A DNA stretch of 50,846 nt from Bacillota bacterium (GTDB lineage Bacteria; Bacillota; Bacilli; Alicyclobacillales; SLC66): assembly GCA_021805735.1 (NCBI GenBank), contig JAJZEE010000014.1, forward strand, positions 1-50,846, written 5' to 3'. Below are positions 1-10,193 of this stretch, one piece after another. The translations under genes were made by a program, and so were the position numbers. Under the pieces are notes generated by a model. That model saw only the letters and a list, made by a program, of their open reading frames with translations. It ran no database searches and was not told the DNA's origin. Each line of letters starts with the position of its first letter. Position 1 is the stretch's first letter.

Positions 1-1257
1 GCTGAGACTCGAGATGCTCGGCGCCGGGGCCGTAACGGTAAAGCTCTCGACGTTGCTCGCCGCACCGCCCACGGTGACCGTCACGTTGGCCGCTCCCGCC
101 GCGACATTCGGAACCGTGACGGTGATCGAGGCGTCCGACCACGACGTCACCGCCGCTGCCGTCGCGCCAAAGTCCACCGTCGAAGTTCCCTGCGAACTGC
201 CAAAGTTCGAGCCGGTAATCGTCACCGATGTTCCCGGTGTGCCCGAGGTTGGATTGACGCTCGAGATGCTCGGCGCCGTACTGGCTGGCTGGCTCGTCGG
301 GGCTTGCAGGTAGGGGTAGCCGCTGTTGACGTTCGCGCTCATCCCCCATGTGGACTGAAAATCCCATCCGACATTGGTAAAGGTGCTCTCGGTCTTCATG
401 GCAGCCGTGGTTTCTCCTGTCACTCCGGTTGCGGAACTGGACCCCACGCCCGACGTTTGACCTGTCGTCTGGGAATCAAAGAAGGATCCTGTGATGCCCC
501 CACTGTTACCCGTGTTTGACCCGCCAACCTGATCCCCCACCAGTCCGCCGTTGTAGAGGCCGCCGGTCCCCAACACCGACCCGGTGGCGTAGGAGTCCGT
601 GATGCTGCCGCCATTTTGTCCACCCACCAGCCCGCCGTTGTCGGAGTAGCCCCCTCCAGTTACCGATCCGGTGGCATAAGTATCCGTAACGCTGGCGCCT
701 GAAAAACCTGCCAGACCGCCATCGTAGGAGGTCGTCCCTCCCGTTACCGCTGCGGTTGCATAGGAGTCGGTGATGTTCCCGCCATACAGATCGCCCACCA
801 GCCCCCCCACAGCGCCGGCTTGTGAATCTGAGGCGGCATTCACCGTACCGCTCACGCCCACCGCCTCGACAACCCCGTTCAATACGCCGATAAATCCCAC
901 ATAGACGTGGGTGGTATCGCTGATTTGGACGTTACTGATTTCATACCCGTTGCCGTTGAACGTTCCGGAGAAGGGGGCCGACATTCCCGCAAAGCGCACC
1001 CAGGGAAATCCGGACAGATCGATGTCGTTCATCAGTTCGATGTTGCTGTTCAGGTACTGGCTCTGGTTCTGGTCGATGTATTCCAGTTGTGCGGCTGTGG
1101 ATACCTGCACCCAGCCACTTACGACCGGCGGCGCATCGGACGCAGGCAACGAAGCAGCAGTGCCGAATGCGAATGTGGGTGCGGCAGGCACCGCAAAACT
1201 GCTGGTCATCACGAGCGCCACAGCGACGGCGGAGGTGAGAATGGTGCGTTTTTTCAA
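1..1257 (-). CDS. Secreted GLUG-repeat and TIG-domain surface protein (3' end outside window)
   Basis: The reverse strand is open from a TTG at 1257 to the window edge (419 codons, C-terminus missing). A run AAAGGGGGGTG lies just upstream of the TTG and decides the start; an ATG at 1320 is in frame but leaves this SD inside the gene. Residues 1-25 form a signal peptide (KK, hydrophobic core, AVPAAP cleavage region). Then come at least three GLUG-type repeats with the pattern GGLVG...ITDSYATGSV at about residues 130-240, and from about 330 an IPT/TIG immunoglobulin-like domain (PSISSVNPTSGTPGTSVTITG) that begins to repeat at the edge. GLUG and TIG domains are typical of cell-surface adhesion or matrix proteins; the function here is inferred. 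It is divergent from the LuxR-type regulator at 1692. Confidence 0.8.
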   Translation of the reverse strand, partial: MKKRTILTSAVAVALVMTSSFAVPAAPTFAFGTAASLPASDAPPVVSGWVQVSTAAQLEYIDQNQSQYLNSNIELMNDIDLSGFPWVRFAGMSAPFSGTFNGNGYEISNVQISDTTHVYVGFIGVLNGVVEAVGVSGTVNAASDSQAGAVGGLVGDLYGGNITDSYATAAVTGGTTSYDGGLAGFSGASVTDTYATGSVTGGGYSDNGGLVGGQNGGSITDSYATGSVLGTGGLYNGGLVGDQVGGSNTGNSGGITGSFFDSQTTGQTSGVGSSSATGVTGETTAAMKTESTFTNVGWDFQSTWGMSANVNSGYPYLQAPTSQPASTAPSISSVNPTSGTPGTSVTITGSNFGSSQGTSTVDFGATAAAVTSWSDASITVTVPNVAAGAANVTVTVGGAASNVESFTVTAPAPSISSLS

Positions 1258-1691
1258 TAGAAGCACCCCCCTTTTTTTGCACAAGCCTGCTATAAAAGGT
1301 CTCGACGGCCTTCTTTCCATATGAAGAAGTCCACACTCCGCTTGGCCCAGGAAGCGCCGCATTAGCGGAGAAAGTGCAAAGACGCCAATAAAATAGCCAA
1401 GCGAGAATTCGCCCAGAATCGAAATCTATGTTTCCTAATCGACAACCTCTCTGCAGTGATGGGTGTGTCAGAAACTTCACACCAAACCTATTGATAGTAT
1501 GCGCAAGTGGTTGGAACGAGGACAATAGGGCTCCCCCCCTATTTAGAGTCAGCGGGTGGTTCTTGTGGACGGATCGGTGGTCCTGCGGGGATATCCAGAG
1601 TGTGCGCCGCGCGGTATACTGTGAACAGAGATCTTCAGATCACGTTCAGACAGACGGCGTCGGCATCCGTCACGGGGGGATTCAAACTGGC
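1258..1691. other. Intergenic region between divergent genes
   Basis: This 434-bp gap separates the surface protein and the LAL regulator and must hold both promoters. A TATACT at 1615-1620 could be a -10 box for the rightward gene, but I see no convincing -35. Open frames here look like random overlap. No hairpin or RNA gene was seen. Confidence 0.4.
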
Positions 1692-4604
1692 ATGATTACT
1701 GGCATGATTATGGAAAGGAACACAGAATTGCGAGAGATTCGCGACGTGATCGTTCGGGCAACACACGGGAGCGGTTCAGCGATCTTCTTTCAGGGCGATC
1801 CCGGGCTTGGCAAAACGGAATTGTTGGCCGCGGCGATCGAGATCTGTGCTACCCCCGTGATCCCGATCAGGGCGAGCGGGCACGTCATGGAGACAGGGGT
1901 TCCCTTCTCCCTGGCGCAGCAGATGGTTGAGCAACTCGCTCAACATTGCAGACCACACCCGGAACTCTCGGAGGGCCTGACCGCGTTTCGCAAGCTGTTC
2001 CGAAGGCGGAGCCGCAGGTTGGCGCCAGATGACGGATCATGGTTGCGCGCGGAGTTGACCTATTCGTTTTACTGGCTGTTTGCGTCGGCGGCGGAGCGTT
2101 TTCCCCTTCTGCTCTGTCTCGATGACTTGCACTGGGCGGATCGCGACTCCCTGTCGCTCCTGAGTTTCTTCCTGCGCCGCATGGCGGGTTTGGCCGTGGC
2201 CGTGGTCGGCGGTTTTCGGGGCTGGCCCCATGAGGCGGGAGCCGCGATCCGGGCGCTCGGACAGGAGGCCCCCGTTCAACTGCGGACACTCGCGCCGCTC
2301 AGCGAGAACGCCAGTCGCAGCCTCGTTCGCCGCCAACTCGGAAGCGAACCGTCGCTCCCCCTTTTCGAGCGCATCCACTCGCTTGCGCGGGGCAATCCGC
2401 TGTTGCTCGTCCAAGCCCTGCTTCTGCTGGACAATAAAAATGCCGACGGCGCGGTTCTGACGACGGTCGAAGCCTCCCATCGCGCCATCATCCTGGCGAG
2501 ACTCGATGGTTTGCCAGAGCAGACGCGCCGGCTTCTGCTTGTGGCCAGTGTGCTCGGAACGCGATTTGCGATCACACTGGCGGCCGAACTTGCGGATCTG
2601 GCGGTGGATGCGGCGACAGCCCTGCTCGAACCGGCCGCCATTCTAGGCATTCTAAGACCTTGTGACGATGCGTTAGAGCCTCAGTTGCAGTTCGTCCATC
2701 CGCTGGTCTGGTGGACGCTCTACGATAGTCTTGCGGATGGCGACAGTCGATCGCTGCATCAACGGACCGCACAGTTGCTGAGGAAGCGGGGCGCAGACGA
2801 TTTCACCCTCGCGTATCACCTCACGTACGGAGCCGATGTGGGCGATCGAAACGCCGCCGCCACCTTGTTTGCCATGGCCGCCCAAGCCGAGGGGCAGGGC
2901 GCTTTCGACACCGCCACTGAGTATTTGAGTCGGGCGGCAAAACTCTGCCGTCCGGGCGCCGACAGGGCGAAAGCCCACTTTGCCCTGGGAAATTTGGCCC
3001 AGAAGCTGGGCGACATGGAGACGGCCTCACACGCCTATGACGAAGCGTTTGCCAACATGCGGCGCGAGTCCGAAGCTGGCGCCAATCTTCCTTTGCGAAA
3101 CCGGATCCGGCGGGCGCAGGCGTTCGTTTCCCTCGCGACAGGGAACCCAGACCGGGCGAGACGCGGTTTGGCGGAGGCGCTCCGAGAGGCCCGTTCCGTG
3201 GACACGCCAATGGCGGTTGCGACCGCCATCGAAGGAGCCGTCCTCGAATTGACCAGCGGCACTCTGGAAGCGGCCGCAACCCTGAGCGACGAGGCGGTTG
3301 AACTCGCTCGCAAAGCGGGCGACAGGATCCAGATCGCCAGGGCGGAGGCGGTTGTTTGCCACGTCGCGTTTACGCAAGGGTCTCCCGCCGCGTACGAGGG
3401 TGCGGTGAATGCGTATGAAGCGGGTCGGCCATGGTCGCCTGACGACACGCAGTTTCTGTGGGGATGGTCGCCGGAGCAGAGTCTGGGCATTATCGCCTCG
3501 CGTCTCGGACGATATGTTGAGGCCGAAGAGCGACTGACGGAGGTCCTGTCTGAGGATCTCGACCGCAGATCGTTGATGGGAGTGATCTGGCAGCACACGT
3601 TTCTCGCCGAACTGGACTGGCGTCGCGGACATCTTCGCGACGCGTATGACCATATCAGTCAAGCGAAGTCCCGCACGATCTCCGTTCCCTGGGCAAAGGC
3701 CATGGTCCGTCATCTGGAAGCGCGCATCCTGATGGACATCGGTGATCTGGACGGCGCGCGGTCGGCGCTGCGCGAGGCGGAACAGGACGCTGAACAAGGC
3801 GTGTTCCAGACGGCCATCGTGTTTTGCCGATGGGCGAACGCAGTGTTGCTTGCGCGCGAATGCAACCATGCGGCGGCAGCCGAGCACTTTTTGCAGGGTA
3901 TGCCGGACCTCGACGTTTCGCACCCGCAGATCCCGTGCTGCTTTTTCAGTTGGTGGGAGACCGAGGCGGCGGACAGTTGCGTCCGCGCCGGGATGTTCCA
4001 GCAAGCGCGCACGCTCATTTCGCGCATCGTCGCCGCAGGCGAAACGGTTCAACACCCAGGCCTGTTGACGGCGGGCTTGCGATGCCGCGCCTTGTTGGCC
4101 GATCGTATGGGTGACGAACAGGCGGCGCAGGCGGATTTTGAACAAGCGTACACTCTGTGCCCCGCTTTGGACGATTGGTTGGAGCGCGGGCGGCTGTTAT
4201 TGGATCTCGGGGCTTGGCACAGAAGGCATCGGCGTTTGTCAGAAGCCCGTGCGCCGCTGCGCGAAGCGATGGCCACATTCAGCAGATGCGGAAGCGTTTT
4301 TTGGCGGGAACAGGCGCTCGCCGAACTCCAATCCGCACACGGACGCATTCGCGAACCGGATCCAACCGATCGGTTGCATGATCTTACATCACAGGAATAC
4401 CGGATCGCGAAGTTGGTGTCCGAGAATCGCACCAACCGCGAGATTGCTCTCGCTCTGTTCATCAGTCCAAAGACGCTTGGCATCCACCTGGGCAATATCT
4501 ATCGCAAGCTGAATCTGAGTTCGCGCGACGAGTTGAGGGCGTATGCAACGTTGAATCTCAAATCGCAAGGCTCAAAGAAGACCCCGGCGAACGAAATTTT
4601 CTGA
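1692..4604 (+). CDS. Large ATP-binding LuxR-family (LAL/MalT-like) transcriptional regulator
   Basis: A 970-residue protein from the ATG at 1692, chosen because GGGGGGA at 1674-1680 gives normal SD spacing; the frame stays open upstream but without family-like sequence. Walker A is GDPGLGKT at residues 35-42 and Walker B is LLLCLDDLHWAD near 138-149, as in AAA-type STAND ATPases. A long helical repeat (TPR-like) middle follows. The C-terminal 65 residues are a LuxR helix-turn-helix (LTSQEYRIAKLVSENRTNRE and ISPKTLGIHLGNIYRKL). Length and order match LAL regulators, which sense a ligand or protein through the STAND module and activate transcription. The divergent surface protein is a possible target, but no operator was identified. 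Confidence 0.9.
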   Translation: MITGMIMERNTELREIRDVIVRATHGSGSAIFFQGDPGLGKTELLAAAIEICATPVIPIRASGHVMETGVPFSLAQQMVEQLAQHCRPHPELSEGLTAFRKLFRRRSRRLAPDDGSWLRAELTYSFYWLFASAAERFPLLLCLDDLHWADRDSLSLLSFFLRRMAGLAVAVVGGFRGWPHEAGAAIRALGQEAPVQLRTLAPLSENASRSLVRRQLGSEPSLPLFERIHSLARGNPLLLVQALLLLDNKNADGAVLTTVEASHRAIILARLDGLPEQTRRLLLVASVLGTRFAITLAAELADLAVDAATALLEPAAILGILRPCDDALEPQLQFVHPLVWWTLYDSLADGDSRSLHQRTAQLLRKRGADDFTLAYHLTYGADVGDRNAAATLFAMAAQAEGQGAFDTATEYLSRAAKLCRPGADRAKAHFALGNLAQKLGDMETASHAYDEAFANMRRESEAGANLPLRNRIRRAQAFVSLATGNPDRARRGLAEALREARSVDTPMAVATAIEGAVLELTSGTLEAAATLSDEAVELARKAGDRIQIARAEAVVCHVAFTQGSPAAYEGAVNAYEAGRPWSPDDTQFLWGWSPEQSLGIIASRLGRYVEAEERLTEVLSEDLDRRSLMGVIWQHTFLAELDWRRGHLRDAYDHISQAKSRTISVPWAKAMVRHLEARILMDIGDLDGARSALREAEQDAEQGVFQTAIVFCRWANAVLLARECNHAAAAEHFLQGMPDLDVSHPQIPCCFFSWWETEAADSCVRAGMFQQARTLISRIVAAGETVQHPGLLTAGLRCRALLADRMGDEQAAQADFEQAYTLCPALDDWLERGRLLLDLGAWHRRHRRLSEARAPLREAMATFSRCGSVFWREQALAELQSAHGRIREPDPTDRLHDLTSQEYRIAKLVSENRTNREIALALFISPKTLGIHLGNIYRKLNLSSRDELRAYATLNLKSQGSKKTPANEIF

Positions 4605-4757
4605 TGAAGTCTGGTTTTATTGGCTTGCTTGTATCTCAACAGAGAATAAGCGCACATTTATGCGTTCCGACCCGGCAATCTCACTGGCCGGAATAAAATC
4701 GCTGCCTCTCGCAACAATAAAGCGCCAATACACCCCAGGGACACTCCCCGCGACCAA

Positions 4758-4787
4758 GCAAAAAGCTTCCCGATAATCCGAGAAGCC
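4758..4787 (-). terminator. Rho-independent terminator of tRNA-Ser
   Basis: On the reverse strand GCTTCTCG pairs with CGGGAAGC (one G-U) around the loop GATTAT, followed by TTTT. It lies 20 bp after the tRNA-Ser 3' end. Confidence 0.75.
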
Positions 4788-4804
4788 TTGGCATCATGGG
4801 TTTT

Positions 4805-4894
<90 letters not shown>

Positions 4895-5162
4895 GCAGCG
4901 AATGACCCTCCCATTATAGCACAAGACGAGTCTGTTTTGCAGCCAGTTCCGCGGTCGCTGGTACAGCCTGTCGCGGACCGTTACGTAGCCCGGTCCACAG
5001 CGCATGGCCACTCGTCCTTGCATGTTTCATCTCTCCAACTTTCACCAGCATCATGACTGAGGGCTTTGCACACCATAGAATTGACGCACTCACACAAATT
5101 GTTCACAGGGGTTGTTGCAGGCGCAGAAATCCAGGATTCGCAGGAAGTTGAGGGATCCATAT

Positions 5163-6680
5163 ATGGGTACATTTCGCACTCTGACTGTCAGCGGCTTCTT
5201 AACGGTCGTGCTCGCCGCAGTCGATCTGCCCATTGCCTTCACGACACACCTGAACAGTCGGATGACAGGTCGTACCGACCATGCGCTTACCTCCTCCGTT
5301 CGTGACGCTGCGAACGCCAGACTGTTGAAACCTGTGCAACCTGGTTCAGTGACCATGAGAAAGTTTCCGTATCCGTATCGCGCCATGTTGGCGATCGCCT
5401 CCGACGCGGACGGCGTGACGTTCCGCAAATTTATCCTCATTCACCGGTACCTCAACACGTTTGAGAGAACATCGATGGGCAAGGGACTTGGCCTTGACAT
5501 CGCGGATTCGTTTTTTTTCTTTGTGGGAACGGATCGACCCGGCGCAATCGACACACATAACACTCCCTGGCAAGATCAAATGAGTTATTTTTACCGTCTG
5601 TCTACGAATGATCTTCGCGACGCTCGGGCGATTGTCCATTTTAGCAGAGTCGGCTGGATCGATTCTTTACACGGTCTGGGCGACTTCTCGATGATCGATC
5701 AGAACATAACCCTTTTTGAGCGCCGATACGCGGAGACTGCGCTGCGGGCATTGCGTGAAAACAGGCTTCGGTACACGGTCTGGATCAATCACGGTAACCG
5801 CAGCAACGTAGGCAATTTCGGAAATCCAGAGTCAACCTACCAACAGGGCGACCAGAAACAGTCGCCCTATTATATCGCGGATCTGATTGTTCGGAGTGGC
5901 GTACAGTATATTTGGACGCGCCGTGACAGCGAGTTTGGTCTCAAGAGCATGCTGTATCCAATCACTTTGCGAGACGGGGTGAAGCGCTGGGGATTTTACC
6001 GTTACACTGACGATGGATACGATCCGTGGGGCGATCTCCTGTGGAACTGGAATCCAATGAAGCTGGCCAAGCAGTTAAGCCCCGATCATTTGCGAATGAT
6101 TGAAACCAGGCATTTGTATTCGATTATTGCGCAGCATCTGGGCGGCAATGATATGGAAATTCCCATCTACGGCGCCAATCTGCTTGCTCTGATAAACCTG
6201 GCGCACGCCTATCGCGAAGGACGGATACTGGTCGCACGCACAAGTCGACTTCTGCAATACAATGAAGTCCAGCAGTGGCTCCACTATACAGTCCGCTATA
6301 CAGGTGTTCACGCTGACATCGACATTGATCAGATCCGGGATCCAGTCCTGGGGTGGCGCCATCCAACTCTTGATGATGTGCGAGGCATCACGTTCTATTC
6401 ATCCAGTCCGCGTCAGACGCGTCTTCTCCTGAATGGTCACTCTGTTCCACGCTCGCGATTGCAGTACAACCACGCGGACTATACCGGAAGTCCCAGTGTA
6501 AGCATTCCCTGGTGGCCGGAAAGCACTCTCGACGGCAGCCTGCAGCCTGGTTTTGCGAGCGATGCAATGGACACGTCGCAAAATGAACCAGGCAACGTTA
6601 AGCCGTTCCGGCGGGTTCCCAATCGGCGCGGGATACAGATCAAACCACCGATCTGGACTTGGCGCGAGGATCAGTTGTAA
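5163..6680 (+). CDS. Secreted protein, possibly polysaccharide-deacetylase-like
   Basis: A 505-residue protein from the ATG at 5163; an earlier in-frame start at 5112 lacks a good SD, while TTGAGGGATCC precedes 5163. Residues 1-25 form a hydrophobic export signal (LTVSGFLTVVLAAVDLPIAF). The segment AMLAIASDADGVTFRKFILI resembles the first metal-binding motif of NodB-type deacetylases, where an Asp pair opens the domain. Further conserved-looking motifs are GKGLGLDIADSF and WINHGNRSN. I cannot place it in a named family with confidence. The C-terminal 100 residues are Pro/Ser-rich with aromatic patches. Single gene, co-directional with the antiporter downstream. Confidence 0.65.
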   Translation: MGTFRTLTVSGFLTVVLAAVDLPIAFTTHLNSRMTGRTDHALTSSVRDAANARLLKPVQPGSVTMRKFPYPYRAMLAIASDADGVTFRKFILIHRYLNTFERTSMGKGLGLDIADSFFFFVGTDRPGAIDTHNTPWQDQMSYFYRLSTNDLRDARAIVHFSRVGWIDSLHGLGDFSMIDQNITLFERRYAETALRALRENRLRYTVWINHGNRSNVGNFGNPESTYQQGDQKQSPYYIADLIVRSGVQYIWTRRDSEFGLKSMLYPITLRDGVKRWGFYRYTDDGYDPWGDLLWNWNPMKLAKQLSPDHLRMIETRHLYSIIAQHLGGNDMEIPIYGANLLALINLAHAYREGRILVARTSRLLQYNEVQQWLHYTVRYTGVHADIDIDQIRDPVLGWRHPTLDDVRGITFYSSSPRQTRLLLNGHSVPRSRLQYNHADYTGSPSVSIPWWPESTLDGSLQPGFASDAMDTSQNEPGNVKPFRRVPNRRGIQIKPPIWTWREDQL

Positions 6681-6837
6681 GAGAGCGTTCAATGAGGGAT
6701 TGCCGTGACGCGCACCCAGCCATGTTTTGACCGCATGCGGTTCAACATCTATACTGACGGGAGCAGTAATCAACACTTTGTCCGTATCGCGCAGCGAAGA
6801 GCCAGGTCTTTATGAAGGGGGACCAGTCACCCTCCAA

Positions 6838-8157
6838 ATGCTATATTTCGCCATTTCACTCGTTATCATAGCCGTCCTGACCGCTGGTACGTTTGGGCTC
6901 GTCCATCTCCCTTTGATCCGCCGCTTGAACATTCCCGATGTGGCCTTTTTCCTGACTGTCGGCGTCGGTGCGGATTTCATCGCCCATGCAGTCGGCTTTC
7001 ATCCCGAACGCGTTCTTGCCCCGATTGCGCAGCCGAATCTGCTGTCAGGGGCGGCTGCATTGATCATTCTATATGGCGGCGCTGAACTCACCCATGAAGT
7101 CATGCGAATCATCTGGAGACCAGTTCTCTCTCTGGCCACAGTGGGGGTCATGCTGAGCGCGGGAATCCTTGGTCTGCTGACGTGGAGTCTCGGAATCGCC
7201 CATATGAGCCTCTTTGTAGCTCTCTTGCTGGGAGCTGTGCTGGCAGGAACCGATCCTGCGGTTCTCGTGTCCCTGCTGGATCAGGTGCCGCTGAATGAAC
7301 GTGTGCGTGAAATGCTGATCGCCGAATCGGCGCTCAACGACCCGATGTCCGCCATGATCGCCACGACCATGATCGCTTTTATGGTCGCACAGAATCACCA
7401 CCACGGATCGGTCGCCATGAGCGTGCTCGACACCGGTATCCAGATTGTGGCCGCGCTCGTCGTCGGCGTGATCGCGGGCTGGTTTGCGCGGCGCATGCGG
7501 GCGCGGATATCGAGTGTAACCGTCCGTACCATAGGTCTCTTTGCACTGATATCCGCTGTCTCATGGTGGCTCCATGCGAGTCCATTCCTGTCCGCGTTTG
7601 TCGCTGGACTGATCGCGCAACCTCTTGACCAGCATGTACATCCACGCCATCAGCCGGACAGCGCCAACGCGTCGCTGGTTCGACCGGGCATACCACGTTT
7701 CGCGCGATGGAACGCTTTGCGAATGCAGAGGACGGAGTTGTTGCAGCGCGTAGATCTGCGTATCTTGCATGGACTGCTGTTTGTGGACAGGAGCTATATA
7801 TTTCTGCTGCTCGGATTGTCCTTTCCCATTCACGAAAGCCTTCAGACCGTTTTGTTGGCCGTCGCCGTCGGCGCGCTTCTCGTCGTGATTGCCAGACCGC
7901 TTTCAGTCGCCGGGGCCAAACTTGTTGCAGGACGTGCGGTCAGCCGGCACGAAGCCGCATTTATTGCCTGCAATCGACAGACAGGCGTCATTCCAGCGCT
8001 GTTCGCGGCTGATTTTACGGAACTCCATGTTCCCCACGCCGCCTTTATCAGCCTCAGTGTCACAGTGACCGTTATCATGACTTCCGTCCTGCTGTTACCG
8101 TTATTTCGGCCGCTGGCGCGAGCTTTTAAGCTGCTCCTGGAGGGTCCTCCCGTCTGA
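6838..8157 (+). CDS. CPA1-family Na+(K+)/H+ antiporter
   Basis: A 439-residue integral membrane protein with about twelve hydrophobic segments. The start is taken as the ATG at 6838 (MLYFAISLVIIAVLTAG), with AAGGGGGAC 14 bp upstream; an earlier in-frame start at 6727 adds a non-family sequence. The family signature GAVLAGTDPAVLVSLLDQVP and the ion-binding ESALNDP motif are clear, which points to electroneutral exchange of Na+ or K+ for protons in the cytoplasmic membrane. A histidine cluster (NHHHGS) sits in a loop near residue 185. No C-terminal TrkA or CBS domain is seen. The 3' end overlaps the convergent GtrA gene by 32 bp. Confidence 0.88.
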   Translation: MLYFAISLVIIAVLTAGTFGLVHLPLIRRLNIPDVAFFLTVGVGADFIAHAVGFHPERVLAPIAQPNLLSGAAALIILYGGAELTHEVMRIIWRPVLSLATVGVMLSAGILGLLTWSLGIAHMSLFVALLLGAVLAGTDPAVLVSLLDQVPLNERVREMLIAESALNDPMSAMIATTMIAFMVAQNHHHGSVAMSVLDTGIQIVAALVVGVIAGWFARRMRARISSVTVRTIGLFALISAVSWWLHASPFLSAFVAGLIAQPLDQHVHPRHQPDSANASLVRPGIPRFARWNALRMQRTELLQRVDLRILHGLLFVDRSYIFLLLGLSFPIHESLQTVLLAVAVGALLVVIARPLSVAGAKLVAGRAVSRHEAAFIACNRQTGVIPALFAADFTELHVPHAAFISLSVTVTVIMTSVLLLPLFRPLARAFKLLLEGPPV

Positions 8158-8551
8158 CCCTACGGCTTACATCCTGCGCCCAAGTCCACTGGCGGTTCAT
8201 CGGGGCAGTCCAGAGCAGGCTCAGGCCAACACCGATCGCATTGGCTACATGGCCGTTAATCCGGATCTCATGACCCAACACATGCACTGTCAACACTTCG
8301 ATCAATAATCCGACACTGTAGACCACATAATATTTGGCGGCCCGGACCCCTCTGGATGACACGCAGACGCCCCATGTGAGTTGTTCTCCAACGAGCCAGC
8401 TGACAGGCATCGCAAACAGCGCTGCAATGATCGTTGCGTCTTCATACGACATGGGCCATGCCAGAAGCAGGCGAAACACGGTGAGCGTCAGGGCAACGCT
8501 GGTGATACTGGCGGCAAAGTACAGGGGCCAAAAACGGGTAGCTGGAACCAT
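8126..8551 (-). CDS. GtrA-like four-helix membrane protein
   Basis: A 141-residue protein with four hydrophobic helices and the GtrA-type spacing; the last loop holds NRQWTW, similar to the NFxxxRxWVF-type end of GtrA domains. GtrA proteins are thought to move lipid-linked sugars across the membrane or assist glycosyltransferases. No glycosyltransferase is adjacent, so the substrate is unknown. The gene is convergent with and overlaps the antiporter. Confidence 0.7.
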   Translation of the reverse strand: MVPATRFWPLYFAASITSVALTLTVFRLLLAWPMSYEDATIIAALFAMPVSWLVGEQLTWGVCVSSRGVRAAKYYVVYSVGLLIEVLTVHVLGHEIRINGHVANAIGVGLSLLWTAPMNRQWTWAQDVSRRVRREDPPGAA

Positions 8552-8642
8552 CAGATGCTCTCCTAGGTGTGATTGTTGAAATGTCGGCCCAGTGACTGCC
8601 TCATCTTCATTGTGGCCAATCAGCGTCCCGGAACATACCTGT

Positions 8643-9878
8643 CTAAGCCCACGTAATGATCACTTTCACCAAAGCTCCGTCGACCAACGCCTCCCCCGGT
8701 TCGATGCGGGCCAACCCCGTCTTTCCAGCCAGACTTTGTACAGAACCAGCCGACTGTTTACCTGCTACGTCTATCCAAAGTTGTCCTTCCTCAGCCAACA
8801 GTCGCCCGTGTAAAAACCGCGTGTGCTTCACCGCAGTTTTTACAGGAGCATGGCGCAGGCGCGCCTTCATTCCATCCCATGGTTGTGGGGTAGTGAATCC
8901 CGCCATGGCCTTGAGCGTGGGACTCAACAAAACATGGGCATTCACGAACGCGGCTGTTGGATTTCCCGACAGAGCCAGAACCAGTCGGTCCTCGTAGACG
9001 CCAGCGTATACAGGAGTTCCGGGTCGCATCCATACCCCCCAAAATAACCGTTTGACTCCCAATCGCTCGAGGGCACGGGGCGTCAGATCATAATCGCCGA
9101 CAGACACCCCACCTGTGGTTACCAGTACCTCACAGGTACGCAAAGCTGCGGCAAACTGCTCACAGAGCGCATCCTCGCGATCGGGCGCTGACGGCAAGAC
9201 GATCGGAGCAGCTCCCGCTTCAGCGACAATGGCGCACAGCATGGGCGTGTTGCTGTTATACAAATGACCCGCCAACAGAGGCTGTCCTACCTCAGTCACT
9301 TCACTGCCCGTGGCCATTACGCCAACCGTAATCTTGGAACGCACAGATACATTGGCATACCCATGCGCCGCGGCCACAGCCAGTTCGGCTGGGCCGAGCC
9401 GGGTTCCGGCTGAGAGCAGGCGCGTTCCCAACCTGGCATCGTAACCCCGTTCCTGAATCGCTTCGAGATATCCGACTGCCCGCATGATCTTTACCTGACG
9501 AAGACCCTGTTCCATAAACTCTTCGGTGTACTCCTGCCGGACGATTGCATCCGCTCCGGTGGACACGGCGGCTCCTGTCATGGTCCGGACGGCTGTTCCG
9601 GCTGTCACGCCAACCTGTGGCACACTTCCCGCAGGCACTGAGCCTGTCACTGTCAAAACAACGGGATGTTCCCGAGTGGCGCCGCGAATGTCTTGCACTC
9701 GGACTGCATATCCATCCAGCATGGCACGGTCAAAGGCAGGCGAATCAAACGCCGCGTCAACGTCCTGCGCAAGTACGCGACCATGCGCCGCGTGCAGGGA
9801 TATGAGTTCTGTTTTCGGCCCGCGAAGTTGCGCCGAAAGTCGCGCTAACGCCTCTGGGATTGAAATGAGCGGATCCAA
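8643..9878 (-). CDS. moeA: Molybdopterin molybdotransferase MoeA
   Basis: A 411-residue protein with full MoeA architecture: N-terminal ISIPEALARL segment, the conserved FDRAMLDGYAV motif near residue 50, the MoCF-binding segment TTGGVSVGDYD near 255, SGNPTAAFV near 310, and a C-terminal beta-barrel domain IV. MoeA inserts molybdate into adenylated molybdopterin to give molybdenum cofactor. moaA (20810) and modB (26609) are in the same window but not in one operon, so the Mo pathway is dispersed here. It reads leftwards behind two small membrane protein genes. Confidence 0.95.
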   Translation of the reverse strand: MDPLISIPEALARLSAQLRGPKTELISLHAAHGRVLAQDVDAAFDSPAFDRAMLDGYAVRVQDIRGATREHPVVLTVTGSVPAGSVPQVGVTAGTAVRTMTGAAVSTGADAIVRQEYTEEFMEQGLRQVKIMRAVGYLEAIQERGYDARLGTRLLSAGTRLGPAELAVAAAHGYANVSVRSKITVGVMATGSEVTEVGQPLLAGHLYNSNTPMLCAIVAEAGAAPIVLPSAPDREDALCEQFAAALRTCEVLVTTGGVSVGDYDLTPRALERLGVKRLFWGVWMRPGTPVYAGVYEDRLVLALSGNPTAAFVNAHVLLSPTLKAMAGFTTPQPWDGMKARLRHAPVKTAVKHTRFLHGRLLAEEGQLWIDVAGKQSAGSVQSLAGKTGLARIEPGEALVDGALVKVIITWA

Positions 9879-9920
9879 ATCGGATAAAGCCTCCTGTCCG
9901 AATCGTCAGTATACTCCTGC

Positions 9921-10124
9921 TCATCCCATCCGTTTTACTCGAACTTCGCGGACAATACTGATCAACACAGCGGCAAATAGCAACACCATGAACAGAACGC
10001 CCGCCACTGCGCCCGATACTCCCATCACAGTCAACAATTTGGCGATGATGATCGCCGCTGCAATTCCACCAACCAGCCACTTGTCATCATAAATGAGGCC
10101 AATGATCACCTTTAACGCCCGCAT
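9921..10124 (-). CDS. Small two-helix membrane protein
   Basis: A 67-residue protein starting at the ATG at 10124 (MRALKVIIGL); GGGGGAG at 10140-10134 is 9 bp away. Two other in-frame ATGs at 10130 and 10148 have worse spacing. Two hydrophobic helices (VGGIAAAIIIAKLL and VLFMVLLFAAVLISIV) are followed by a basic tail REVRVKRMG. Function unknown. It lies between moeA and the FTR1-like gene on the same strand. Confidence 0.6.
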   Translation of the reverse strand: MRALKVIIGLIYDDKWLVGGIAAAIIIAKLLTVMGVSGAVAGVLFMVLLFAAVLISIVREVRVKRMG

Positions 10125-10193
10125 GCCCATCGACTCCCCCCACTCCATTCACTGCCTGGTGACTAGAGTATAGCTCCCGTTTCGCGCACAGTC

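Noticed and set aside
941-1525. Leftward 194-codon open frame over the start of the surface protein gene
   Set aside because: It is out of frame with the GLUG/TIG protein, which has the signal peptide, SD and domains.
3027-4145. Leftward 372-codon open frame inside the LAL regulator gene
   Set aside because: Antisense shadow of a GC-rich gene: no SD or family motifs, and the sense frame has a full domain set.
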